DNA from: Ga0074130 sp035565355
GTDB lineage: Bacteria > Pseudomonadota > Gammaproteobacteria > Burkholderiales > Rhodocyclaceae
Assembly (NCBI GenBank): GCA_035565355.1
Contig: DATMSM010000079.1
Location: forward strand, 1-64,000
DNA: 64,000 nt
Reading direction: 5' to 3'
A program made the translations under genes and the position numbers. Below, piece after piece: positions 32,537 to 39,549 of the stretch (within the stretch, counting starts at the first letter, position 1; each line of letters opens with the position of its first letter). Under the pieces are notes generated by a model. The model was given only the letters and a program-made list of their open reading frames with translations, ran no database searches and was not told the origin of the DNA.

Positions 32537-33982
32537 ATGGCGCTGGGGAGGCGGCAGCTGGTTTCCATGCTCACGGTAGTTCTAAGCCTTGGGTTCATGG
32601 TGACGGCATTCGTAAACTATGTAACAGCAAGGAACTTGATCCGCGAAGCCATCATCAGCAGCGAGCTGCCGCTGACGTCGGATAATATTTATTCTGAAAT
32701 CCAGAAGGATCTGGTCAGGCCCATCTTCATCTCGTCGATGATGTCGGGCGACACCTTTCTGCGCGACTGGATGCTGGCCGGCGAAAAGGACAACAGCAAG
32801 ATTTCGCGCTACCTGAGCGACGTCAAGCAGCGCTACGGCGCACATACCGCCTTTCTGGTTTCGGAGCAGAGCCGGAATTATTATCAGGCCGGCGGCGTGC
32901 TCAAGCAGGTCAACCCCAAGGCCGAGCGCGATATCTGGTACTACCGTGTGCGGGGCATGTCTGAGCCCTATGAAATCAATGTCGATCCGGACATGGCGAA
33001 CAAGGACACGCTGACCATTTTCGTGAATTACCGGGTGCTTGATTTTCAGGGCAATTTCCTCGGTGCCACCGGGGTGGGCCTGGCGGTTGATTCGGTGCGC
33101 GGCCTGATCAACGAGTATCAGACGCGCTATCACCGCACCATCTATTTTGTCGATGCAGATGGCCGCCTGACGCTGTTTGCCGGAGAGCACGCGCTGGGCA
33201 GAAATATTGCCGAGGTCGAAGGGCTTGGGCAAATGGCGCCCGGCATTCTGGAAAGCAGGGAGGGTGGCACTTTTGAGTATCGCGGCGCCGATGGCAGCAA
33301 TCATTTGCTGAACGTGCGCTACATCCCCGAGCTGCACTGGTATCTTTTTGTCGAAAAGCGTGAGGATGAGGCGCTGGGCGGAATACGCCGGACCTTATAT
33401 GTCAATCTGCTGATCAGCCTGATGGTGACCGGACTGGTGCTGTTTCTGGTCAACCTGGTGACCAGCCGTTATCAGCGCAAGCTGGAGGCGGTGGCCCTGT
33501 CCGACAAGTTGACCGGACTCGCCAACCGTCAGGCGCTGGACATGTTCCTGCAGCGCGATATGGCCGAGAGCCGGCGTGGCGGCACGGACCTGGCGCTGTT
33601 GCTGCTGGACCTGGATCGCTTCAAGGAAGTCAATGACGAGCAGGGCCATCTTGCCGGCGACGCCGTGCTCAAGCATGTCGCGGATGCGATACGCGGGCAA
33701 CTGCGGGATAGTGATATGGTCGGACGTTGGGGTGGCGAAGAGTTCATGATCCTCCTCAAACGCACCGATCTCGATGCTGCTCTGCTGGTGGCCGAAAAGG
33801 TGCGCCAGCATCTGCTGGATATGCCGCTAAGCTATGGACAGCATCGCATACGCTTGAGCTGCAGTATTGGTGTTGCCGTGCTGCGCGAAGGTGAGACTGC
33901 AGACAGTTTGCTGGGCCGCGCCGACCGCGGTTTGTATGCGGCCAAACAGGCCGGACGCAACCAAGTTCAGGCAGGCGAATAG
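32537..33982 (+). CDS. Diguanylate cyclase with periplasmic sensory domain
   Basis: A 481-residue membrane protein. Helix 1 (about residues 8-30) and helix 2 (about 288-310) flank a ~255-residue periplasmic region that looks like a double Cache sensor (ATGVGLAVDSVRGLINEYQ, YFVDADGRLTLFAG, YIPELHWYLFVEKRED). The GGDEF domain has the active-site motif GGEEF near residue 398 and the inhibitory I-site RDSD exactly five residues before it. It should make cyclic-di-GMP and be product-inhibited. The ligand is unknown. Confidence 0.93.
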   Translation: MALGRRQLVSMLTVVLSLGFMVTAFVNYVTARNLIREAIISSELPLTSDNIYSEIQKDLVRPIFISSMMSGDTFLRDWMLAGEKDNSKISRYLSDVKQRYGAHTAFLVSEQSRNYYQAGGVLKQVNPKAERDIWYYRVRGMSEPYEINVDPDMANKDTLTIFVNYRVLDFQGNFLGATGVGLAVDSVRGLINEYQTRYHRTIYFVDADGRLTLFAGEHALGRNIAEVEGLGQMAPGILESREGGTFEYRGADGSNHLLNVRYIPELHWYLFVEKREDEALGGIRRTLYVNLLISLMVTGLVLFLVNLVTSRYQRKLEAVALSDKLTGLANRQALDMFLQRDMAESRRGGTDLALLLLDLDRFKEVNDEQGHLAGDAVLKHVADAIRGQLRDSDMVGRWGGEEFMILLKRTDLDAALLVAEKVRQHLLDMPLSYGQHRIRLSCSIGVAVLREGETADSLLGRADRGLYAAKQAGRNQVQAGE

Positions 33983-33991
33983 GAGAAACGC

Positions 33992-34690
33992 ATGAGTCGC
34001 CAGTACAAATACTACGATTTTGTGATGGCGGCTTTCGTGTGTGTGCTGTTGTGTTCCAACTTGATCGGCGCCGGCAAGGCCGCGCAGGTTTCGGTGCCGC
34101 TTCTCGGGCCGGTGACTTTCAGTGCCGGCGTGCTGTTCTTTCCCATCTCCTATGTTTTCGGTGATGTGCTCACCGAAGTCTACGGCTATGGTCGTGACCG
34201 ACGGGTCGTCTGGGCGGGCTTTGCCGCGCTCGCTTTCGCCAGCTTCATGGCCGCCGTAGTGGTCAGTCTGCCACCGGCGGATAGCGCCTATGCGCGCCAG
34301 TATCAGGAACATCTGGTCGGTGTTTTCGGCGATACGCCGCGCATCGCCCTTGGGTCCATGATTGCCTTCTGGTGCGGCAGCTTCTCCAACAGCTTCACGC
34401 TGGCCAAGATGAAGCTGCTGACCAAGGGGCGCTGGCTATGGACGCGCACCATAGGCTCGACGCTGGTCGGCGAGTTGGTCGACTCCAGTCTTTTCTACGT
34501 GATTGCCTTCTACGGCACCTGGCCGAACGAGCAGATCGTTGCGGTGGCGCTGGCCCAGTACGCTTTGAAGACAGGCTGGGAAGTCCTGATGACGCCGGTG
34601 ACTTATCGCATCGTCGGCTTCTTAAAGCGTGCCGAGCAGGAGGACTATTACGACAGCCGCACCAACTTCAACCCCTTCCGGCTGAACTAG
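33992..34690 (+). CDS. yhhQ: Queuosine precursor transporter (VUT family, YhhQ)
   Basis: A 232-residue inner-membrane protein with about six helices. The family motifs include VLLCSNLIGAGKAAQVSVPLLGPVTFSAGVLFFPISYVFGDVLTEVYGY, the strongly conserved FSAGVLFFPISY...DVLTEVYGY core, and later IGSTLVGELVDSSLFYVIAFYG. YhhQ imports preQ0/preQ1-type precursors for tRNA queuosine. It starts 9 bp after the diguanylate cyclase stop, so may be co-transcribed with it although functionally unrelated. Confidence 0.94.
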   Translation: MSRQYKYYDFVMAAFVCVLLCSNLIGAGKAAQVSVPLLGPVTFSAGVLFFPISYVFGDVLTEVYGYGRDRRVVWAGFAALAFASFMAAVVVSLPPADSAYARQYQEHLVGVFGDTPRIALGSMIAFWCGSFSNSFTLAKMKLLTKGRWLWTRTIGSTLVGELVDSSLFYVIAFYGTWPNEQIVAVALAQYALKTGWEVLMTPVTYRIVGFLKRAEQEDYYDSRTNFNPFRLN

Positions 34691-34705
34691 CCGGCAGGGT
34701 GGGAG

Positions 34706-35248
34706 TTAACGGCCGATAGCGCGTGAGCCCGATAGCGGTCGGTCCGGCGCCGGTCTGCCGGGGCCTGGTTGCCCCTGGCCCGGCGGCCCGTATTCCCAAG
34801 ACCCGTCCGGAGCGGGACGGGGCGGTGGCCGCATCTGCGGCGGCGGTGCGGGATGCGGGTGATGATGGTGCGGGTGGCCATAGTAGGGCGGCACCACATA
34901 GACTGGCGGCGGGAGATAGGTGGGCCGTGCGTAGCCGCCGCTGCGAAAACCCGGTACGTAGACATTGGCGTACCAGTCGTTGTCGACGAAGTACACCAGC
35001 CAGTCGCAAGCACCGTAGAGCTGGCAATGCCGGCTCCACGCATAAGCATGTGCCGGCGGCACGTGCATGTAGATGGGCTCGCCTGTGTAGATGCCCGGAT
35101 TGCCCATCACCGCATTGGAAATCAGCAGCGGGGGTTGTGGCGTATTGCCGATCTCGATGCGGCCGTAGAAGCCGGGCTGACCCATGCTCTGGGCATGCGC
35201 CGTCGCGGCGAAGAGCAGCGTGGAGAGCAGTGGCAGCAGGCGCTTCAT
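34706..35248 (-). CDS. Secreted protein with Pro-rich tail, paralogue of the neighbouring gene
   Basis: A 180-residue protein; the ATG at 35248 gives a clean signal peptide (MKRLLPLLSTLLFAATAHAQ). The core GQPGFYGRIEIG, PIYMHVPPAHAYAW, HCQLYGAC and VYFVDNDWYANVYVPGFR is shared with the gene at 35373-35783. The C-terminal half is a low-complexity tail of Pro, Gly, His and Arg. I do not recognise a named family. The two conserved cysteines (HC..YGAC) could form a disulfide in the periplasm. It is probably the third gene after the bactofilin and its paralogue. Confidence 0.8.
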   Translation of the reverse strand: MKRLLPLLSTLLFAATAHAQSMGQPGFYGRIEIGNTPQPPLLISNAVMGNPGIYTGEPIYMHVPPAHAYAWSRHCQLYGACDWLVYFVDNDWYANVYVPGFRSGGYARPTYLPPPVYVVPPYYGHPHHHHPHPAPPPQMRPPPRPAPDGSWEYGPPGQGQPGPGRPAPDRPLSGSRAIGR

Positions 35249-35372
35249 GGCATGTCCTTGAGGTGAGTCGCAAGCGGGTGCTTGCGGCGGCAACGCAAAG
35301 TTAACGCATGATAGGCCGGCCACGCTGACAAGGTGGGCGCATATGCGGCGAAAACTGCGCGCCCCCGGGCGA

Positions 35373-35783
35373 TCAGTCGTCGTGATGACGATGCCGGTGA
35401 TGGTGATGCTTATTGTGGCCGTGTTTGCGGTGGTGGTGCTTGTGTCCATGTCGATGGCGGTACTCGGGCACGTAGACGCGCTCGTACCAGTGGTCCTGGA
35501 CGAAATACACAGGCGCGCCGCAGGCGCCGTAGCGATGGCAGTGTTTGTGCCAGTGCTTCACATGCTTGGGGGGCGCGTGGATGTACATGGGTGCTGCGCC
35601 ATACGGTGCTGGCTGCACATACACGGGCTGACTATGGATCAGGCGCGGTGCCGGGTAGCCGCCAATATTGATGTGACCGTAGAAGCCGGGTTGTCCGACG
35701 CTGATGGACACATTGTCGGCGTGACCGGCTTGTGCGAACAGCGTCAGCAGCAGGCCTGCTAGGTAGATGCCAAGTGTTTTCAT
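35373..35783 (-). CDS. Secreted protein with His-rich tail, paralogue of the neighbouring gene
   Basis: A 136-residue protein, start at 35783 (MKTLGIYLAGLLLTLFAQAGHA, signal peptide); an ATG at 35816 would add 11 residues. Core motifs GQPGFYGHINIG, PMYIHAPPKHVKHW, HCHRYGAC and VYFVQDHWYERVYVPEYR match the downstream paralogue. From about residue 108 the tail is mainly His, Lys and Arg (over a dozen His), suggesting metal binding or polyanion contact. Function unknown. No clear Shine-Dalgarno is seen. It starts 63 bp after the bactofilin stop. Confidence 0.8.
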   Translation of the reverse strand: MKTLGIYLAGLLLTLFAQAGHADNVSISVGQPGFYGHINIGGYPAPRLIHSQPVYVQPAPYGAAPMYIHAPPKHVKHWHKHCHRYGACGAPVYFVQDHWYERVYVPEYRHRHGHKHHHRKHGHNKHHHHRHRHHDD

Positions 35784-35846
35784 GGAGGAGTTAGGCAAGC
35801 GAAATAGCCGACGCAAGCGCCGGCTATTGAAGGTAAGGTCAGGGGT

Positions 35847-36353
35847 TCAGGATTGCGCGATGCGGGCAGGCTGGAGCAGCGGCTTGGTCTCGCTCTTGTT
35901 CATCATCTGGATGTCCCCGCAGAGCTGGCCGCCTTCCTCGATCAACACCTTGCCGTAGCGCACGATGCCATTCACTTTACCGGTCGAATGAATGATGAGC
36001 TGATCGCGAACATTCAGTTCACCGGTGAAGGTGCCACGGATCTCGGCGATATCGATGCCGACCTTGCCGTTGAATTCACCCTTTTCGGCGATGCGGATGA
36101 TGCGGCTGTCCATGGTGGCTTCCACATGGCCTTCGACCACCAGGGTGTCGCAATCCAGAATTTCCGCACCCTTGAGACGTACATCCGGACCGACGATGAG
36201 TCGATTGCCGGCGCCGGTATCCTTGTCCGCGTTCTGTTGGGCCGGCGCTGCCTGGGCCGGGCGGGCGGCAGGCTGTTGCGCGGCAGCGGAGTTGAGGATG
36301 GAATGGGGCACGTTTTCTTCCCGCTTGCCGAACGGGGATGAGGACTTGAGCAT
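35847..36353 (-). CDS. Bactofilin family cytoskeletal protein
   Basis: A 168-residue protein with a disordered N-terminus (Ala/Gln/Pro, residues 1-47), the bactofilin beta-helix (NRLIVGPDVRLKGAEILDCDTLVVEGHVEATMDSRIIRIAEKGEFNGKVGIDIAEIRGTFTGELNV in outline) and a short tail. Bactofilins polymerise without nucleotides and can scaffold cell-wall enzymes, stalks or polar complexes. No M23 peptidase partner adjoins it, unlike many bactofilin loci; two secreted paralogues do. An ATCATGAT pair lies upstream. Confidence 0.93.
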   Translation of the reverse strand: MLKSSSPFGKREENVPHSILNSAAAQQPAARPAQAAPAQQNADKDTGAGNRLIVGPDVRLKGAEILDCDTLVVEGHVEATMDSRIIRIAEKGEFNGKVGIDIAEIRGTFTGELNVRDQLIIHSTGKVNGIVRYGKVLIEEGGQLCGDIQMMNKSETKPLLQPARIAQS

Positions 36354-36407
36354 GAGGAGACTCCTTCAGGGGGTGAAAATCCCAGTCCCTCATGCAAGCT
36401 GTGTGCC

Positions 36408-36434
36408 ATCATGATTTCATTTAAAAATCATGAT
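36408..36434. promoter_or_regulatory. Paired palindrome upstream of bactofilin
   Basis: ATCATGAT, itself a perfect palindrome, occurs at 36408-36415 and again at 36427-36434, with centres 19 bp apart (near two helical turns). It lies 55-80 bp upstream of the bactofilin start in an AT-rich patch. It may be an operator for a dimeric regulator. Confidence 0.35.
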
Positions 36435-36560
36435 GTTGCAAACGTCATATAAAGTATTTTGTCGCGTGCCTGCGACAAACGGACCAAACAATAATTCAAG
36501 TGGCTGTTTTTAAATTGAAAAACGTGTCGCCAAAGGCAGACAGATGCCTCTCTGTAGGAC

Positions 36561-36938
36561 TCAGTCAGCCACGGCCTCATAGCCTTCAGCATCCAGCAGG
36601 CCATCGTAGTCGGCCGGATTGCTAGGCTGGATGCGCAACATCCAGGCAGCGTAGGCATCGTCATTGACGCTTTCTGGCGCATTCACCGTCGCCTGATTGA
36701 TGGCGACCACGGTGCCGCTGACCGGCGCATGAATGCCGGAGGCGGCCTTGACCGATTCGATCATGGCGATTTCCTCGCCCGCCTTCACGCTGCGTCCGAC
36801 TTCCGGCAACTGCAGAAACACCACGTCGCCGAGCGTCGATTGCGCATGATCGGTGATGCCGACCGTCAGCGTGCCGTCGGCTTCAAGACGCGACCATTCG
36901 TGCGTGGGGGCATATTTGAGTTCGGTGGGCAGCTTCAT
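36561..36938 (-). CDS. gcvH: Glycine cleavage system H protein
   Basis: A 125-residue lipoyl-domain protein. The lipoylation lysine is in EEIAMIESVKAASGIHAPVSG, and the N-terminal KYAPTHEWSRLEADGTLTVGITDHAQ is the usual GcvH start. H shuttles the aminomethyl group between P, T and L proteins in glycine breakdown, and it can also be an intermediate in lipoate transfer. Neither gcvT nor gcvP is nearby; the gene stands alone. A small inverted repeat lies upstream. Confidence 0.96.
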   Translation of the reverse strand: MKLPTELKYAPTHEWSRLEADGTLTVGITDHAQSTLGDVVFLQLPEVGRSVKAGEEIAMIESVKAASGIHAPVSGTVVAINQATVNAPESVNDDAYAAWMLRIQPSNPADYDGLLDAEGYEAVAD

Positions 36939-36955
36939 GGGGCAGGGGATGTGTA

Positions 36956-36974
36956 GGCAAAACGCTATTTTGCC
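36956..36974. promoter_or_regulatory. Inverted repeat upstream of gcvH
   Basis: GGCAAAA at 36956-36962 pairs perfectly with TTTTGCC at 36968-36974 around CGCTA. It lies 18-36 bp upstream of the gcvH start on the minus strand. It could be an operator or a leader hairpin; there is no room for a glycine riboswitch aptamer pair. Confidence 0.35.
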
Positions 36975-37054
36975 TTAGTCGCATGCAAATGCCATCGCCA
37001 TCGTTTGGGCCGGCATTTGAGGCGGCTGGCCGATACGGAAGGTAAAATCACGGC

Positions 37055-37936
37055 ATGAAGCCTTATCGCAGCGAATTCATTGCCGTCGGTGCTGTAGACA
37101 ACAAGCGTCGTATCCATGTCCGCATCTGGGGCGAGGCGGACGCACCCAAGCTTTTCATGCTTCACGGCTGGGGTGATGTCAGTGCGACTTTCCAGTTTCT
37201 GGTGGACGAGCTGAAAGGCCGCTGGCAGGTGATCGCACCGGACTGGCGCGGCTTTGGCCTGTCGCAGTGGAACGGCAGCCCTTACTGGTACCCAGAGTAC
37301 ATGGTCGATCTGGAAGGCATACTCGACCACTATGCGCCGGGCGAACAAGTCGATGTCGTCGGCCACAGTCTCGGTGGCAACGTGCTCTGCATTTATGCCG
37401 GTGTGCGCCCGCAGCGCTTCAGGCGAATCGCCACGCTGGAGGGTTTCGGCCTGCCCGACAACGGACCCGGCGATGCAGCCAGCCACTACGGCGCCTGGCT
37501 GGACGAGGTTCAGGATGTGACCCGCTTCCGTGACTATACTGATTTCGCGGAGCTGGCTGCACGCCTGCACAAGGACAACCCGCGCCTGACACCGGAGCGT
37601 GCCGATTACATGGCACGCCATCTTGGTCAACTGCGTAGTGACGGGCGCGTCGAAATGGCGATTGATCCTTGCCACCGCTGGCGCAGCCCCTTTCGTTACC
37701 GGCTCGACGAAGCCAAGGCATGCTGGCGCGAAGTGACGGCGCCGGTGTTGTGGCTGGCGGCGCGCAACTCTTTTGTGATGAAGCGCTTTGACGGCAATGA
37801 GGCGGAGTATGTGGCGCGCAAAGCCTGCTTCCGCGAGCTGCGTGAGGTAGTATTGGACGACTGCGGCCACAATATGCACCATGAATATCCGGCGCAAGTG
37901 GCCGCCCTGATAGACGAGTTTTTCCGCACAGATTGA
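37055..37936 (+). CDS. Alpha/beta hydrolase
   Basis: A 293-residue cytoplasmic hydrolase. The oxyanion-hole region is MLHGWGDVSATFQFLVDEL, the nucleophile elbow is VVGHSLGGNVLCIYAG, and the catalytic histidine is near the end in DCGHNMHHEYP. The acid is probably the Asp in the strand before that. The family covers esterases, haloperoxidases and dehalogenases, so no substrate can be assigned. It ends one base before the PHP gene start, so the two are co-transcribed. Confidence 0.9.
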   Translation: MKPYRSEFIAVGAVDNKRRIHVRIWGEADAPKLFMLHGWGDVSATFQFLVDELKGRWQVIAPDWRGFGLSQWNGSPYWYPEYMVDLEGILDHYAPGEQVDVVGHSLGGNVLCIYAGVRPQRFRRIATLEGFGLPDNGPGDAASHYGAWLDEVQDVTRFRDYTDFAELAARLHKDNPRLTPERADYMARHLGQLRSDGRVEMAIDPCHRWRSPFRYRLDEAKACWREVTAPVLWLAARNSFVMKRFDGNEAEYVARKACFRELREVVLDDCGHNMHHEYPAQVAALIDEFFRTD

Positions 37937-37937
37937 G

Positions 37938-38771
37938 ATGAACGCAGACCTGCATTGCCATTCGTATTACTCGGACGGACTATTGAGCCCGACCGATGTG
38001 ATGCGACGTGCGCATGCGCATGGTGTCGAGCTGATCACGCTGACCGATCACGATGAAACAGCAGGGGTTTCGGAGGCGCGCGATGCCGCCGTCGAGCTTG
38101 GTATGCAATTCGTCAGCGGCGTTGAAGTCTCGGTGACCTGGGGCGATGATCAGACCATACACATCGTCGGCCTGAACATCGATGTGTATGATCAGGCGCT
38201 CAGCGCCGGCCTCGAAAGCGTGCGCGGCGGGCGTGAGGCGCGCGCCGTGGAAATCAGCGATCAACTTGCCAAAGAAGGCATCGAAGGTGCCTACGAAGGC
38301 GCCATGCGCCACGCGCGCAATCCGGCCCTCATCAGCCGCTCGCATTTTGCGCGCTATCTGGTCGAGCGCGGTCTGGCCAAAGACGTGAAGTCGGTGTTCA
38401 CGCAGTATCTCGGACGCGGCAAGCCCGGCTATGTGCCGCACCAGTGGGCGACGCTGGAGCAGGCCGTGAAATGGATTACCGGTGCCGGCGGTCTGGCTGT
38501 TGTCGCGCACCCCGGCCGTTACTGGCTAGAGCCCCGCGAGATGGAGGCCTTTCTGGCCGAGTTCAAGGACTACGGCGGGCGTGGCATTGAAGTGCTGTCG
38601 AGCTCGCACAATCCGGACAAGGTTGAAATCTTCGCCGACTATGCGCGCCGTTTCGATCTGCTGGCATCGCGCGCCTCGGATTTCCATGCCCCCGGCGAAA
38701 GCTGGACTGATCTTGGCAAGCTGCCCGATCTGCCGGGCGGCCTCAAGCCGGTGTGGGGCGACTTGATCTAG
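37938..38771 (+). CDS. PHP domain phosphoesterase (RNase AM / YciV type)
   Basis: A 277-residue PHP protein starting MNADLHCHSYYSDGLLSPTDVM with the metal-binding HxH. Further metal ligands are in LITLTDHDETAGVSEA, FVSGVEVSVTW, and SDFHAPGESWTDLG near the end. It resembles E. coli YciV (RNase AM), a 5'-3' exonuclease that also acts on 3',5'-bisphosphonucleotides. It is followed by a yciO-like gene 35 bp away; yciV and yciO are also neighbours in enterobacteria, which supports the call. Confidence 0.92.
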   Translation: MNADLHCHSYYSDGLLSPTDVMRRAHAHGVELITLTDHDETAGVSEARDAAVELGMQFVSGVEVSVTWGDDQTIHIVGLNIDVYDQALSAGLESVRGGREARAVEISDQLAKEGIEGAYEGAMRHARNPALISRSHFARYLVERGLAKDVKSVFTQYLGRGKPGYVPHQWATLEQAVKWITGAGGLAVVAHPGRYWLEPREMEAFLAEFKDYGGRGIEVLSSSHNPDKVEIFADYARRFDLLASRASDFHAPGESWTDLGKLPDLPGGLKPVWGDLI

Positions 38772-38806
38772 CTTGACGGCGCATCGGCAGGCGCGATTTT
38801 CTTTCC

Positions 38807-39430
38807 ATGGCTCTGTTCTTCTCCCTTCATCCCGTCAATCCACAGCCGCGCCTTATCGAGCAGGCGGCGGACCTGATTCGCAATGGCGGCTTGGTGGCCT
38901 TGCCGACCGATTCGGCCTATGCCTTGTGCGGGCAGACCGGCGATGCAAAATTGCTCGATCGCATCCGCCGCATCCGTGGTGTGGACGAGCGCCATCATTT
39001 CACCTTGCTGTGCCGCGATCTTTCCGAGATCGCCAATTACGCTCGTGTCGACAATGCGCAATACCGTTTGCTCAAGGCTGCCACGCCCGGCAGCTATACC
39101 TTCATTCTCGAAGGCAGCAAGGAGTTGCCGCGCCGCGTGCTGCATCCAAAGCGCAAAACGATAGGCTTGCGCGTGCCTGATCATCCGGTCGTGCGTGCTT
39201 TGCTGGCCGAACTGGATGCGCCCTTGTTGAGCTCTACGCTGCTGCTACCGGGCGAGGAGTTTCCATTGACCGATCCCGAGGAAATCCGCGATCGGCTTGA
39301 GCATCAGCTTGATCTGGTGATTGAGGCTGGCCATTGCGGCGCCGAGCTGACCACCGTCATCAATCTTGCTGAGGGCACGCCGGAGCTGGTGCGGGCGGGC
39401 AAGGGGGATTTGGCGTTGTTTGGGCTTTGA
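38807..39430 (+). CDS. yciO: YciO family Sua5/YrdC-type protein
   Basis: A 207-residue YrdC-fold protein. GGLVALPTDSAYALCGQTGD and RIRRIRGVDERHHFTLLCRDLSEIANYA form the nucleotide and threonyl-carbamate binding region, and KRKTIGLRVPDHPVVRALL follows. The related TsaC/Sua5 enzymes make threonylcarbamoyl-adenylate for tRNA t6A; YciO itself is a divergent homologue with only partial or different activity. Its place after the YciV-like gene matches the E. coli arrangement. It precedes gdhA, which has its own regulatory region. Confidence 0.92.
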   Translation: MALFFSLHPVNPQPRLIEQAADLIRNGGLVALPTDSAYALCGQTGDAKLLDRIRRIRGVDERHHFTLLCRDLSEIANYARVDNAQYRLLKAATPGSYTFILEGSKELPRRVLHPKRKTIGLRVPDHPVVRALLAELDAPLLSSTLLLPGEEFPLTDPEEIRDRLEHQLDLVIEAGHCGAELTTVINLAEGTPELVRAGKGDLALFGL

Positions 39431-39451
39431 AAGCCCGCCCAAGCGAATTTA

Positions 39452-39468
39452 TGCACCAAGTTGTTGCA
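39452..39468. promoter_or_regulatory. NtrC-like binding site, upstream site
   Basis: TGCACCAAGTTGTTGCA agrees at 11 of the 12 defined positions with the NtrC consensus TGCACY-N5-GGTGCA. It is centred at 39460, 90 bp upstream of the gdhA start, and 31 bp from a second such site. Confidence 0.55.
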
Positions 39469-39482
39469 TTTATGGGGTTTGG

Positions 39483-39499
39483 CGCACTTTGATGGTGCG
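39483..39499. promoter_or_regulatory. NtrC-like binding site, downstream site
   Basis: CGCACTTTGATGGTGCG keeps the core GCAC-N5-TGGTGC exactly as in known glnA enhancer sites; only the outermost base pair differs from the consensus TGCACY-N5-GGTGCA. It is centred at 39491, 59 bp upstream of the gdhA start and three helical turns from the first site. A GATAAT that may serve as the -10 lies 9 bp downstream (39509-39514). Confidence 0.55.
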
Positions 39500-39549
39500 T
39501 TTTTAGGGGATAATTGCGTTTCTACCAAATTAATCCCCCTGGAGTGGAA

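Noticed and set aside
36939..37054. Glycine riboswitch before gcvH
   Set aside because: The gap is too short for tandem aptamers and I see no aptamer core; only a 7-bp dyad.
39477..39500. Sigma-54 promoter upstream of gdhA
   Set aside because: A GG element is present, but no GC at the required 12-base spacing, so the -24/-12 pattern fails; NtrC-like sites are kept as a separate claim.
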